Positions 57,084-64,000 of a DNA stretch of 64,000 nt are shown here, piece after piece (within the stretch, counting starts at the first letter, position 1; the number at the start of each line of letters is the position of its first letter). The position numbers and the translations under genes were made by a program. Location: NCBI GenBank assembly GCA_016937575.1, contig JAFHKN010000005.1, positions 62,001 to 126,000 on the forward strand. The letters run 5' to 3'. This DNA comes from Roseomonas aeriglobus. GTDB lineage: Bacteria > Pseudomonadota > Alphaproteobacteria > Sphingomonadales > Sphingomonadaceae. A model generated the notes under the pieces. The model worked only from the letters and a program-made list of their open reading frames with translations, did no database searches and was not told the origin of the DNA.

Positions 57084-57413
57084 GTGCGAGCCTTTTTGCC
57101 TTTCCTGACATGCCTGATGCTGGTCCTGACCAGCTTCTCCGGCATGGCCCATGCCGCCGATCTGGCGGGGGGAAGCATCGCGGGCGTTGAGTTCACGGTC
57201 CATACCGCCGGTGACATCGATCAGGTGCCATCGGACTCGGACAAGAATGTCCCGCATCATCACAATTATTGTCACGGACACGACGTCGGCGCGCCTGCGC
57301 GCACGACGATGGAATATACCCCCGTCCTCACAGTGCCCAAGCCGACAATCTCCGCCTCTGCGTCGCTCGACGGCCGCACCGGCATGGTCCATTTGAGGCC
57401 CCCCCAAGCCTGA
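57084..57413 (+). CDS. Small exported His-rich protein before czcCBA
   Basis: The 109-residue protein starts with GTG, has a signal peptide ending AHAAD, a short His cluster (VPHHHNYCHGHDVG) and a Pro-rich tail. No family is recognised. CzcI-like and similar small periplasmic proteins precede czc operons in other bacteria, and the His cluster would suit Zn, Co or Ni binding. It lies 60 bases before czcC on the same strand. Confidence 0.65.
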   Translation: MRAFLPFLTCLMLVLTSFSGMAHAADLAGGSIAGVEFTVHTAGDIDQVPSDSDKNVPHHHNYCHGHDVGAPARTTMEYTPVLTVPKPTISASASLDGRTGMVHLRPPQA

Positions 57414-57473
57414 CGTCCGATTTGGGCGTGCGTTGGCGCGCCCCTGTCGATCATCGTCAGGAGTCCTATTTTC

Positions 57474-58751
57474 ATGAATCGTATCCTCGCGGCCATGCTG
57501 GCCGCAGCGTCTTGCGCCACGATGGCGCAGGCGCAGGTCGGACCGTCCGCGCCTGTTGCGCAGGATGCGCCGGTCTACACGCTTGACCAAGCGGTCAGTG
57601 CAGCGGGCGGTTCGGCCCCTGCTGCGGAAGCGGCGACAGCTGGAATCGACGCGGCCCGTGCAGGTCGCACAGTCGCCGGCTTGCGGCCCAATCCGGTGGT
57701 TCAAGGCCAAGTCGAGAATGTCATCGGCTCCGGGCCGTATCGGGGGGTCCGCAGCGCGGAAACCACGGTCGGCTTTGCGATCCCGATCGAGCTAGGCGGC
57801 AAGCGCGGCGCCCGCGTCGCGGTCGCCAATGCGCAATTGTCCCGGGCCGAGATCCAGGTCGCGATCATCGCGGCGGATGTCCGGCTTCAGGTAACGCAGC
57901 TCTATGTCGAAGCGGTCGCGGCCGATCGCCGGGTAATGACAGCCCGCGATCAGGCCCGGATCGCCAGCGATGCGCTGCGGGCCGCGAGCGTTCGCGTGCA
58001 GGCAGGGCGGGCATCGCCACTCGAGCAACAGCGCGCGGATGTCGCGCGTATCAATGCCGACGCCAATGTGGAGCGGCAGCTTCGCTTGGCCGAGGCGGCC
58101 CGCGCCAATCTGGCGCGTCGGATCGGACGGCCGATCGACGGCCTGCTCGATGACACGCTGCTCGATCGCCTTCCCGGTGTGAACGTCTATGGGCCGTTGG
58201 CACCGGTCAACACGACCGGCACACTCGCGCTGGCGGCAGCCAACGCGGATTTCTCCATTGCCGAAGCCGGCGTGCGGCTCGCGCGCGCCAATCGCGTGCC
58301 TGACCTGAACGTCGGGCCGTCGATCCGCCGCCTGGAAGCGACCAACGACATGGCGGCGGTGTTCAGCGTGTCGATCCCGATCCCGGTGTTCAACAATGGT
58401 CGCGCCGCGATTGCGCAGGCGACCGCGCAGCGGACCCAGGCGGATGCGCAGCGCCGCGTGACCGCGCTCGACATCGAACAGGCGATCACGGACGCGCAGG
58501 CGCAGGCGGCCAATGCCGCAACGACGGCTCGTGCGGCGTCGGGGCCGGCGCTGGCGGCTGCACAGGAGGCCGCCCGCATCGCGCGGATCGGCTATCGCGA
58601 GGGCAAGTTCGGCCAGCTCGAATTGCTCGATGCTGAACGCACGCTCGCCGAAACGCGGGTCGCCGCGATCGACGCGCTTGCCAATTACCAGAATGCCCGC
58701 GCGCAAGTGGAGCGACTGACCGCTCGTGCGCCCAATGGGGGGAATCAGTGA
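57474..58751 (+). CDS. czcC: Outer-membrane factor of a heavy-metal RND pump (CzcC)
   Basis: The 425-residue TolC-family protein has a signal peptide ending MAQAQ, and the paired coiled-coil repeat of outer-membrane factors: EAATAGIDAARAGRTVAGL with GFAIPIELGGKRGARVAVAN in the first half and YREGKFGQLELLDAERTLAE in the second. It forms the outer-membrane channel for CzcA-driven export. There is no lipobox. Its stop overlaps the czcB start (TGATG). Confidence 0.9.
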   Translation: MNRILAAMLAAASCATMAQAQVGPSAPVAQDAPVYTLDQAVSAAGGSAPAAEAATAGIDAARAGRTVAGLRPNPVVQGQVENVIGSGPYRGVRSAETTVGFAIPIELGGKRGARVAVANAQLSRAEIQVAIIAADVRLQVTQLYVEAVAADRRVMTARDQARIASDALRAASVRVQAGRASPLEQQRADVARINADANVERQLRLAEAARANLARRIGRPIDGLLDDTLLDRLPGVNVYGPLAPVNTTGTLALAAANADFSIAEAGVRLARANRVPDLNVGPSIRRLEATNDMAAVFSVSIPIPVFNNGRAAIAQATAQRTQADAQRRVTALDIEQAITDAQAQAANAATTARAASGPALAAAQEAARIARIGYREGKFGQLELLDAERTLAETRVAAIDALANYQNARAQVERLTARAPNGGNQ

Positions 58752-59929
58752 TGAAGAGCTTTTATCTCGCGGGCGCGGCGTCGCTCGCCCTGCTCTTGGC
58801 TGCCTGCGGCGGCAAGGATGGCGGAAACGAGGCAACTGCCGAAGGCGCAGCTGCCAATGAGACGGCAGCGGGCACGGAAAAGGGCGGTGCTGAAGGCGGT
58901 CATGCCGGTGAAGGCGTCGTCACATTGGGTGCCGACCAGATCGCCACAGCGGGCGTCCAGGTCGGACGGCCGATCATCGGCGGGGCCGGGACGATCGAGC
59001 TGCCCGCGATCATCGAGGGCGACCCACAGGGAACGCAGGTCGTCTCGGCCGCAATTGCGGGACGCGTGGTCGCGCTCACCCGTAACCTCGGCCAATCGGT
59101 CGGACGCGGCCAGACCATTGCGGTCATCGAAAGCCGCGAGGCGGCGCAGATCAAGGGCGAGGTCGAGGCGGCGCGGGCGCGGCTTCAGCTCGCTAATTCG
59201 AACCTCGCGCGCGAACAGCGGCTGTTCGCGCAGAGAGTCTCCCCTGAACAGGATCTGATCGCCGCCCGCACAGCGGCGACGGAGGCGCGGATCGCCCTGA
59301 CGCAGGCGCAGAGCATGGTTTCGGCGGCGGGTGTCGGCGGCGGCGGGCTCAACCGGCTCGGCATTGCCGCGCCGATCTCGGGCCAGATCATTGCGCGCCC
59401 CGTGACGCTGGGACAAACGGTCGCGGCGGATGCCGAACTCTATCGCATCGCCAACCTGAGCCAGGTGTCGATCGCGCTTAATCTCAAGCCCGAGGATGCG
59501 GGCCGGGTGCGTCCCGGCAATACGGTGCTGGTGAAGGCGGCAGGCCGTCAGGCGACCGCCCGCGTGACCTTCGTGTCGCCGGCGCTTGATCCGCAGACGC
59601 GGCTCGTGCCTGCGCTCGCCACCCTCGACAATCGCGGTGGCGAATGGCGGGTCGGCGAGCCTGTGACGGCAGCCGTGCAGCTCACGGGCAGCGGCGGGAG
59701 CGGGGCGGTCCGCGTGCCGACGACGGCGGTCCAGAGTTTCGAGGGCAAGTCGGTCGTGTTCGTGCGCACGCCCACCGGCTTCAAGGCGACCCCGGTCCAG
59801 CTCGGCGATGCGTCGGGCGACACGGTGATCGTCCGGTCGGGCCTGACCGGCAACGAACAGATCGCCACCACCGGAAGTTTCACGCTCAAGGCCGAGATCG
59901 GCAAGGGCGAAGCGAGCCACGAGGATTAA
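58751..59929 (+). CDS. czcB: Membrane fusion protein of a heavy-metal RND pump (CzcB)
   Basis: The 392-residue protein has a lipobox ALLLAACGG, so it is a membrane-anchored lipoprotein. It then has the HlyD-type layout: barrel-sandwich halves around a helical hairpin (KGEVEAARARLQLANSNLAR, LTQAQSMVSAAG), and VTLGQTVAADAELYRIANLS. A Gly/Glu/His linker (EGGHAGEG) follows the anchor. It links CzcA to CzcC in the periplasm. ATG 58751 is used; the GTG before it is out of spacing with GGGGGAATCA. Confidence 0.92.
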   Translation: MKSFYLAGAASLALLLAACGGKDGGNEATAEGAAANETAAGTEKGGAEGGHAGEGVVTLGADQIATAGVQVGRPIIGGAGTIELPAIIEGDPQGTQVVSAAIAGRVVALTRNLGQSVGRGQTIAVIESREAAQIKGEVEAARARLQLANSNLAREQRLFAQRVSPEQDLIAARTAATEARIALTQAQSMVSAAGVGGGGLNRLGIAAPISGQIIARPVTLGQTVAADAELYRIANLSQVSIALNLKPEDAGRVRPGNTVLVKAAGRQATARVTFVSPALDPQTRLVPALATLDNRGGEWRVGEPVTAAVQLTGSGGSGAVRVPTTAVQSFEGKSVVFVRTPTGFKATPVQLGDASGDTVIVRSGLTGNEQIATTGSFTLKAEIGKGEASHED

Positions 59930-59932
59930 GCC

Positions 59933-62900
59933 ATGATCGCCCGTATCGTAACCTGGGCGGTCGAGAAGCGCTGGCTAGTCCTGCTCCTCACCGTCATCGT
60001 CGCCGCCATCGGCGCCTTTTCCCTCTACCGGCTACCGATCGACGCGGTGCCGGACATCACCAACAATCAGGTCCAGATCAACGTCCGCGCGCCTGCCCTC
60101 TCGCCCGAGCTGGTCGAGAAGCAGGTGTCGTTTCCAATCGAAACCGCGCTCGCCGGCACCCCCGGCCTGGAATATACGCGCTCGTTGAGCCGCAACGGCT
60201 TCGCGCAGATCACGGCGGTCTTTTCGGACGCGACGGACATCTATTTCGCCCGCCAGCAGGTGGGCGAGCGTCTGCGGGGCGTGCAAGAGAATCTGCCCGA
60301 CGGCGTGAACCCTGAAATGGGTCCGATCGCGACAGGCCTGGGCGAGGTGTACATGTACACCGTTCGTCTCGATCATCGCGAGGACGACAAGCACAAGCCC
60401 GGTGAACCGGGCCAACAGCCCGATGGCAGCTACATCACGCCAGAGGGCGAGCGACTGACGACCGAAGAGGACAAGGCGACCTACCTGCGCACCGCGCAGG
60501 ACTGGATCGTGACGCCGCTTCTGAAGACCACACCGGGCCTCGCCGGTGTCGACTCGATTGGCGGTTACGCCAAGCAGTTCCTCGTCGTGCCCGACGTGCA
60601 GAAGCTGGCCTCGCTCGGCATCACGCTGACGGACCTGGGAAATGCGCTGGAGCGCAATAACACCAGCGTCGGCGGTGGCTTCGTCAATCGCAATGGCGAA
60701 GGTCTGGCTGTTCGCTCGGATGCGCTCGTTCGCAATGCCAGCGAGTTGGCCAGGACCGTGATCGCGACACGTAACGGCGTGCCGATCACGGTCGAACAAG
60801 TTGCGACTGTGAAGACGGGTCAGGCGATCCGCATGGGTTCGGCATCGGAGAACGGTACCGAAGTCGTCGTCGGCACGGCGATCATGCGGATCGGCGAGAA
60901 CAGCCGCATCGTGTCGACCGCGGTCGCTGAGAAACTGAAGACGATCAACGCTTCGCTGCCTCCTGACGTCGTAATTCAGCCGGTGCTGAACCGCACCGAG
61001 CTGGTCAATTCGACGATCAAGACGGTCGCGAAAAACCTGTCCGAAGGCGCGGTGCTGGTCATCGTCGTGCTCTTCCTGCTGCTCGGCAACTTCCGTGCGG
61101 CCCTGATCGCGGCGTTGGTCATCCCGATCACCATGATGCTGACAGGCTTTGGTATGCTGCGCGCTGGGGTCTCGGCCAATCTGATGAGCCTTGGGGCTTT
61201 GGACTTCGGTCTGATCGTCGACGGCGCCGTCATCATTGTCGAAAACGCGCTGCGCCGGCTTGCCGAGCAACAGCATCATGAAGGCCGATTGCTCAGCGTC
61301 AAGGAACGGCTCGCGACCGTGGCAGCCGCTGCGCGTGAGATGATCCGTCCCTCTGTGTACGGGCAGGCAATCATCATCCTCGTCTACGTACCGCTGCTCA
61401 CGCTGACCGGCGTGGAGGGTAAAACGTTCGGACCGATGGCGCTGACCGTCATCATCGCGCTCGCCTTCGCCTTCATCCTCTCTCTCACCTTCGTGCCGGC
61501 GATGATTGCGATCTGGCTGTCGAAGAAGGTCGAGGAGAAGGACGGCCGCATCATCACGTGGCTGAAGAAGCGCTACGAACCCGGTCTCGACCGGGCCATG
61601 AAGCGCCCGACGCTGACGATCGGTGCGGGTGTGGGAAGCCTTGTGGTGGCGGCGCTTGCTTTCACTACGCTCGGCTCGGTGTTCCTGCCGCAGCTCGACG
61701 AAGGCGATTTGCTGATCCAGTCGCTCCGCATTCCGGCAACGTCGGTCCAGCAGAGCCAGGCGATGCAGGTGCCGATCGAGCGGATGATGTCGAAGCAGCC
61801 GGAGGTGCAATTCGTCTATTCCAAGACGGGCACCGCCGAGCTGGCGGCCGACCCGATGCCGCCGAACGCGACCGACATGTTCGTCATCCTGAAGCCGCGC
61901 AAGGATTGGCCGGATCCTGAGCTTCCCAAGGAGGAGCTGGTCAGCCGGATCGAGGGTAATCTCGCGAAGATTCCGGGAAATGCCTACGAGATCACCCAGC
62001 CCATCCAGATGCGCTTCAACGAGCTGATCGCCGGCGTGCGCGGCGACATCGCGGTGAAGGTGTTCGGGGACGACTTCAACCAGATGAACCGGACGGCCGA
62101 GCAAATCGCGGCGGTGCTGCGCAGAACGCAAGGCGCAGCGGACGTGAAGGTGGAGCAGACGACCGGTCTTCCCATGCTCGACATTCGCGTCAACCGCGAC
62201 GCGATGGCGCGGTTGGGCGTTACGGCTCAGGATGTGCAGGACACCGTGACTGCGACGATCGGCGGGCGAACATCGGGCCAGATCTTCGAGGGCGACCGTC
62301 GCTTCCCCGTGGTGATCCGCCTGTCGGAGGCGCAGCGTGCCGACATCGGCCTACTCCAACAGGTGCAGGTGCCGGTGGCAGGCGGCGGCTATGTACCGCT
62401 GTCCAGCGTCGCCGAGATCAAGGTGGTCGATGGTCCGAACCAGATCAGCCGCGAGAACGGCAAGCGGCGCGTGGTGGTGCAAGCCAACGTGCGTGGCCGC
62501 GACGTCGGATCCGTCGTGGCGGATGCGCAGGCGGCGATCGGCAGCCAACTCCGGCTGCCTGCCGGCACCTATCTCGAATGGGGCGGCCAGTTCGAGAACC
62601 TCCAATCGGCAAGCGAACGGCTGAAGCTGGTCATTCCGGCTTGCTTCATCTTGATCCTGCTGCTCCTCTACGGGGCGTTGGGATCGGTCCGCGACGCCGC
62701 CATCGTGTTCACCGGCGTGCCTTTCGCGCTGGTGGGCGGCGTCCTGTTGCTGTTCCTGCGGGGCATGGACTTCTCGATCTCGGCGGCAGTGGGCTTCATC
62801 GCCCTCTCGGGCATCGCGGTCCTCAACGGCCTCGTCATGGTCAGCTCGATCCAAGATCTGATCCGATCAGGGATGAGCCGCGAGGAAGCCGCGCATGTTG

Positions 62901-63178
62901 GCGCGATGCAGCGTCTGCGACCCGTCATCATGACCGCGCTAGTCGCCAGCCTCGGCTTCGTGCCGATGGCGCTGGGCGAAGGCGCCGGCGCAGAGGTTCA
63001 AAAGCCTTTGGCGACGGTCGTCATCGGCGGTCTGATCTCGGCGACGCTTCTTACGCTGTTCGTGCTGCCGACACTCTATGCCCGGTTCGGGCAGAAAGTG
63101 ATCGAGAAACCCGAGCACTACAATGAGGAGCATGAAGGGGACGACCACGGTCAGACCTTCGTGAACAACTTGGCCTGA
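59933..63178 (+). CDS. czcA: Heavy-metal efflux RND pump CzcA
   Basis: The 1081-residue protein has the twelve-helix RND layout with two large periplasmic loops. Helix 4 carries the heavy-metal motif LDFGLIVDGAVIIVENAL (Asp424 and Asp430), which defines the divalent-cation CzcA type rather than the CusA type. Also seen are PDITNNQVQINVRAPALSPE and the C-terminal GEGAGAEVQKPLATVVIGG. It exports Zn, Co or Cd using the proton gradient. The tail ends with an acidic/His stretch (EHYNEEHEGDDHGQ). It lies three bases after czcB and is followed by a strong hairpin. Confidence 0.95.
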   Translation: MIARIVTWAVEKRWLVLLLTVIVAAIGAFSLYRLPIDAVPDITNNQVQINVRAPALSPELVEKQVSFPIETALAGTPGLEYTRSLSRNGFAQITAVFSDATDIYFARQQVGERLRGVQENLPDGVNPEMGPIATGLGEVYMYTVRLDHREDDKHKPGEPGQQPDGSYITPEGERLTTEEDKATYLRTAQDWIVTPLLKTTPGLAGVDSIGGYAKQFLVVPDVQKLASLGITLTDLGNALERNNTSVGGGFVNRNGEGLAVRSDALVRNASELARTVIATRNGVPITVEQVATVKTGQAIRMGSASENGTEVVVGTAIMRIGENSRIVSTAVAEKLKTINASLPPDVVIQPVLNRTELVNSTIKTVAKNLSEGAVLVIVVLFLLLGNFRAALIAALVIPITMMLTGFGMLRAGVSANLMSLGALDFGLIVDGAVIIVENALRRLAEQQHHEGRLLSVKERLATVAAAAREMIRPSVYGQAIIILVYVPLLTLTGVEGKTFGPMALTVIIALAFAFILSLTFVPAMIAIWLSKKVEEKDGRIITWLKKRYEPGLDRAMKRPTLTIGAGVGSLVVAALAFTTLGSVFLPQLDEGDLLIQSLRIPATSVQQSQAMQVPIERMMSKQPEVQFVYSKTGTAELAADPMPPNATDMFVILKPRKDWPDPELPKEELVSRIEGNLAKIPGNAYEITQPIQMRFNELIAGVRGDIAVKVFGDDFNQMNRTAEQIAAVLRRTQGAADVKVEQTTGLPMLDIRVNRDAMARLGVTAQDVQDTVTATIGGRTSGQIFEGDRRFPVVIRLSEAQRADIGLLQQVQVPVAGGGYVPLSSVAEIKVVDGPNQISRENGKRRVVVQANVRGRDVGSVVADAQAAIGSQLRLPAGTYLEWGGQFENLQSASERLKLVIPACFILILLLLYGALGSVRDAAIVFTGVPFALVGGVLLLFLRGMDFSISAAVGFIALSGIAVLNGLVMVSSIQDLIRSGMSREEAAHVGAMQRLRPVIMTALVASLGFVPMALGEGAGAEVQKPLATVVIGGLISATLLTLFVLPTLYARFGQKVIEKPEHYNEEHEGDDHGQTFVNNLA

Positions 63179-63180
63179 TG

Positions 63181-63215
63181 GATGGGCGGGGCGATCCGCG
63201 ATCGCCCCGCCCATC
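63181..63215 (+). terminator. Perfect 15-bp hairpin after czcA
   Basis: GATGGGCGGGGCGAT at 63181-63195 pairs without mismatch with ATCGCCCCGCCCATC at 63201-63215 across five bases. There is no T-run and the next gene starts 17 bases later, so it may stabilise the czc message or limit read-through. Confidence 0.6.
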
Positions 63216-63231
63216 TCTGGGAGATGGGGAT

Positions 63232-63720
63232 ATGCCTCGCACCATAACCAGCTCGATGCTTCACGGCGGGCCACTGCGCATCTGGTCGGCACTCACCGAT
63301 CCGGATCATCGCCGGGCGTGGAGTCCGCTCGTATTTCTCGATGATCCGTCCCGGCTCGGCGACACAGAATGCACCTTTGCGATCCAGGGCATCACCCGGC
63401 CAATTCGGACGCCAGCACGGATTGATCGATTCGATAAACCGCACGCCTTCGCTTGGTCCTGCGGCATCCCCTATCTGTTCACGCTCGAAGAGCGGTACGA
63501 GCTGGCGGGGGACGATGGCGGCACCAGGCTAACGCATAGCTGCACGCTGCGCGGGGCGCTCTCCCTGCCGTTCGCGGCGATGATGTTGCGCCGCCTGCGA
63601 TCCCTGATGGTCGAATCTGACGATCGCCTCGCAACCTATCTCCGCTGGCGGGTAGGTCAGCCTGCCCGGGCTATCAATCGTCAGCGCGTCCCCTTCCGCT
63701 ACAGGAGGAAGGCGCGATGA
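63232..63720 (+). CDS. SRPBCC-family small-molecule-binding protein
   Basis: The 162-residue protein starts MPRTITSSMLHGGPLRIWSA after GGAGATGGGGAT. It has the START/Bet v1-like pattern: an early strand with PLRIWSALTDPDHRRAWSP, mid strands RLGDTECTFAIQG and HAFAWSCGIPYLF, and a long C-terminal helix (LPFAAMMLRRLRSLMVESDD). Such proteins bind hydrophobic ligands or act as polyketide-cyclase-like enzymes. It overlaps the next gene by four bases and follows czcA, but its link to metal resistance is unknown. Confidence 0.72.
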   Translation: MPRTITSSMLHGGPLRIWSALTDPDHRRAWSPLVFLDDPSRLGDTECTFAIQGITRPIRTPARIDRFDKPHAFAWSCGIPYLFTLEERYELAGDDGGTRLTHSCTLRGALSLPFAAMMLRRLRSLMVESDDRLATYLRWRVGQPARAINRQRVPFRYRRKAR

Positions 63721-64000
63721 TGATGCACTGTAAGCGGGTGCTGCCCGCCGTCATCCTCGTTGTCGGGCTCGCGGCGTGCTCGGAAAGAAAGCCGCCAGCC
63801 CCGCCAACGGAGCAGCAGATCCATTCGTCCGACAGCGCCGTGGCGACCGGGGAAATGGGGCGGCATAGATATCGCTGTTCCGACGGGGAACCGCTGTTCG
63901 TCGATTACAAGGACAACGGCCTGCAGATCGATTTGCGGCGCTCCAACGGGGGACCGCCGATGATGCTGACCGCGCCAGCGCAGGGCCTGCAATATGTCGG
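63717..64000 (+). CDS. Lipoprotein with MliC-like domain, cut by the window end
   Basis: The start ATG at 63717 follows AGGAGGAAGG and overlaps the stop of the preceding gene. The N terminus has a lipobox VVGLAAC, then a Pro/Glu linker. The last visible part, RYRCSDGEPLFVDYKDNGLQ followed by PPMMLTAPAQGLQYVG, matches the strand pattern of MliC proteins, membrane-bound inhibitors of C-type lysozyme. At least 94 residues are present; the C terminus lies outside the window. Confidence 0.7.
   Translation, partial: MMMHCKRVLPAVILVVGLAACSERKPPAPPTEQQIHSSDSAVATGEMGRHRYRCSDGEPLFVDYKDNGLQIDLRRSNGGPPMMLTAPAQGLQYV

Noticed and set aside
60032..62131. Antisense 699-residue frame opposite czcA
   Set aside because: Composition is dominated by His/Arg/Asp from the reverse of a GC-rich gene, with no family pattern and no start site.

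Overview
The window looks like an accessory replicon or large genomic island from a high-GC alphaproteobacterium, most likely a sphingomonad (Sphingomonas, Sphingobium or Novosphingobium). This rests on the Ti-type TraA relaxase with a DUF6118 partner, the TonB-receptor-rich content, the Met/His-rich copper proteins and the codon bias. No rRNA, tRNA or replication-initiator gene was recognised, and no CRISPR array. The region is a mosaic of metal-resistance modules joined by broken conjugation genes, insertion sequences and repeats.

Layout. 1-10.5 kb: decayed copper genes (DUF326, DUF2231 and DUF305 remnants), a DUF4396 membrane protein, an orphan nuclease-like gene, an mnmE fragment beside an orphan fliE, a frameshifted traA with DUF6118, and an IS5-family element. 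10.6-24 kb: copper efflux (copZ, the copA P1B-ATPase, cueR), a cysteine-rich copper-storage protein, an FTR1/cytochrome permease, a 901-residue epimerase-membrane fusion, copC/copD, a thioredoxin-reductase-like enzyme, and DUF2231, DUF411 and DUF305 proteins. 24-29 kb: copB and a multicopper oxidase behind a three-gene anti-sigma / periplasmic sensor / ECF sigma operon. 29-32 kb: relaxase remnant and higBA. 32-52 kb: a segment bounded by 71-bp inverted repeats. It holds secreted proteases and lipoproteins at both ends, two passenger-carrying elements with long terminal repeats but no transposase, a phosphodiester/phosphate locus (TonB receptor, glycerophosphodiesterase, PhoD) and a cobalamin locus (btuB, membrane protein, btuF-like) with two cobalamin riboswitches. 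52-64 kb: serine recombinase, aspartyl protease, a MerR regulator facing a CDF transporter, a second FTR1 permease, czcCBA, and a lipoprotein cut by the window end.

How it works together. Cytoplasmic Cu(I) is handled by CopZ, CopA and the DUF326 protein under CueR. Periplasmic copper is handled by the multicopper oxidase, CopB, CopC/D and the DUF305/411/2231 proteins. The best new observation is a two-block motif, GAGGGG-N14-GCGTA(A/T/G), found upstream of seven of these loci in the correct orientation, including the anti-sigma operon itself, with a looser eighth copy. This points to one ECF sigma regulon joining scattered periplasmic copper modules. Zn/Cd/Co/Pb efflux (CDF, czcCBA and possibly FTR1) forms a separate MerR-linked block.

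Other points of interest are a cobalamin riboswitch in front of a small secreted protein of unknown function, two transposon-like elements carrying a response regulator and an unknown gene, and three unrelated classes of secreted protease within 22 kb. All functional statements come from reading the sequence and from family knowledge; no database search was run.
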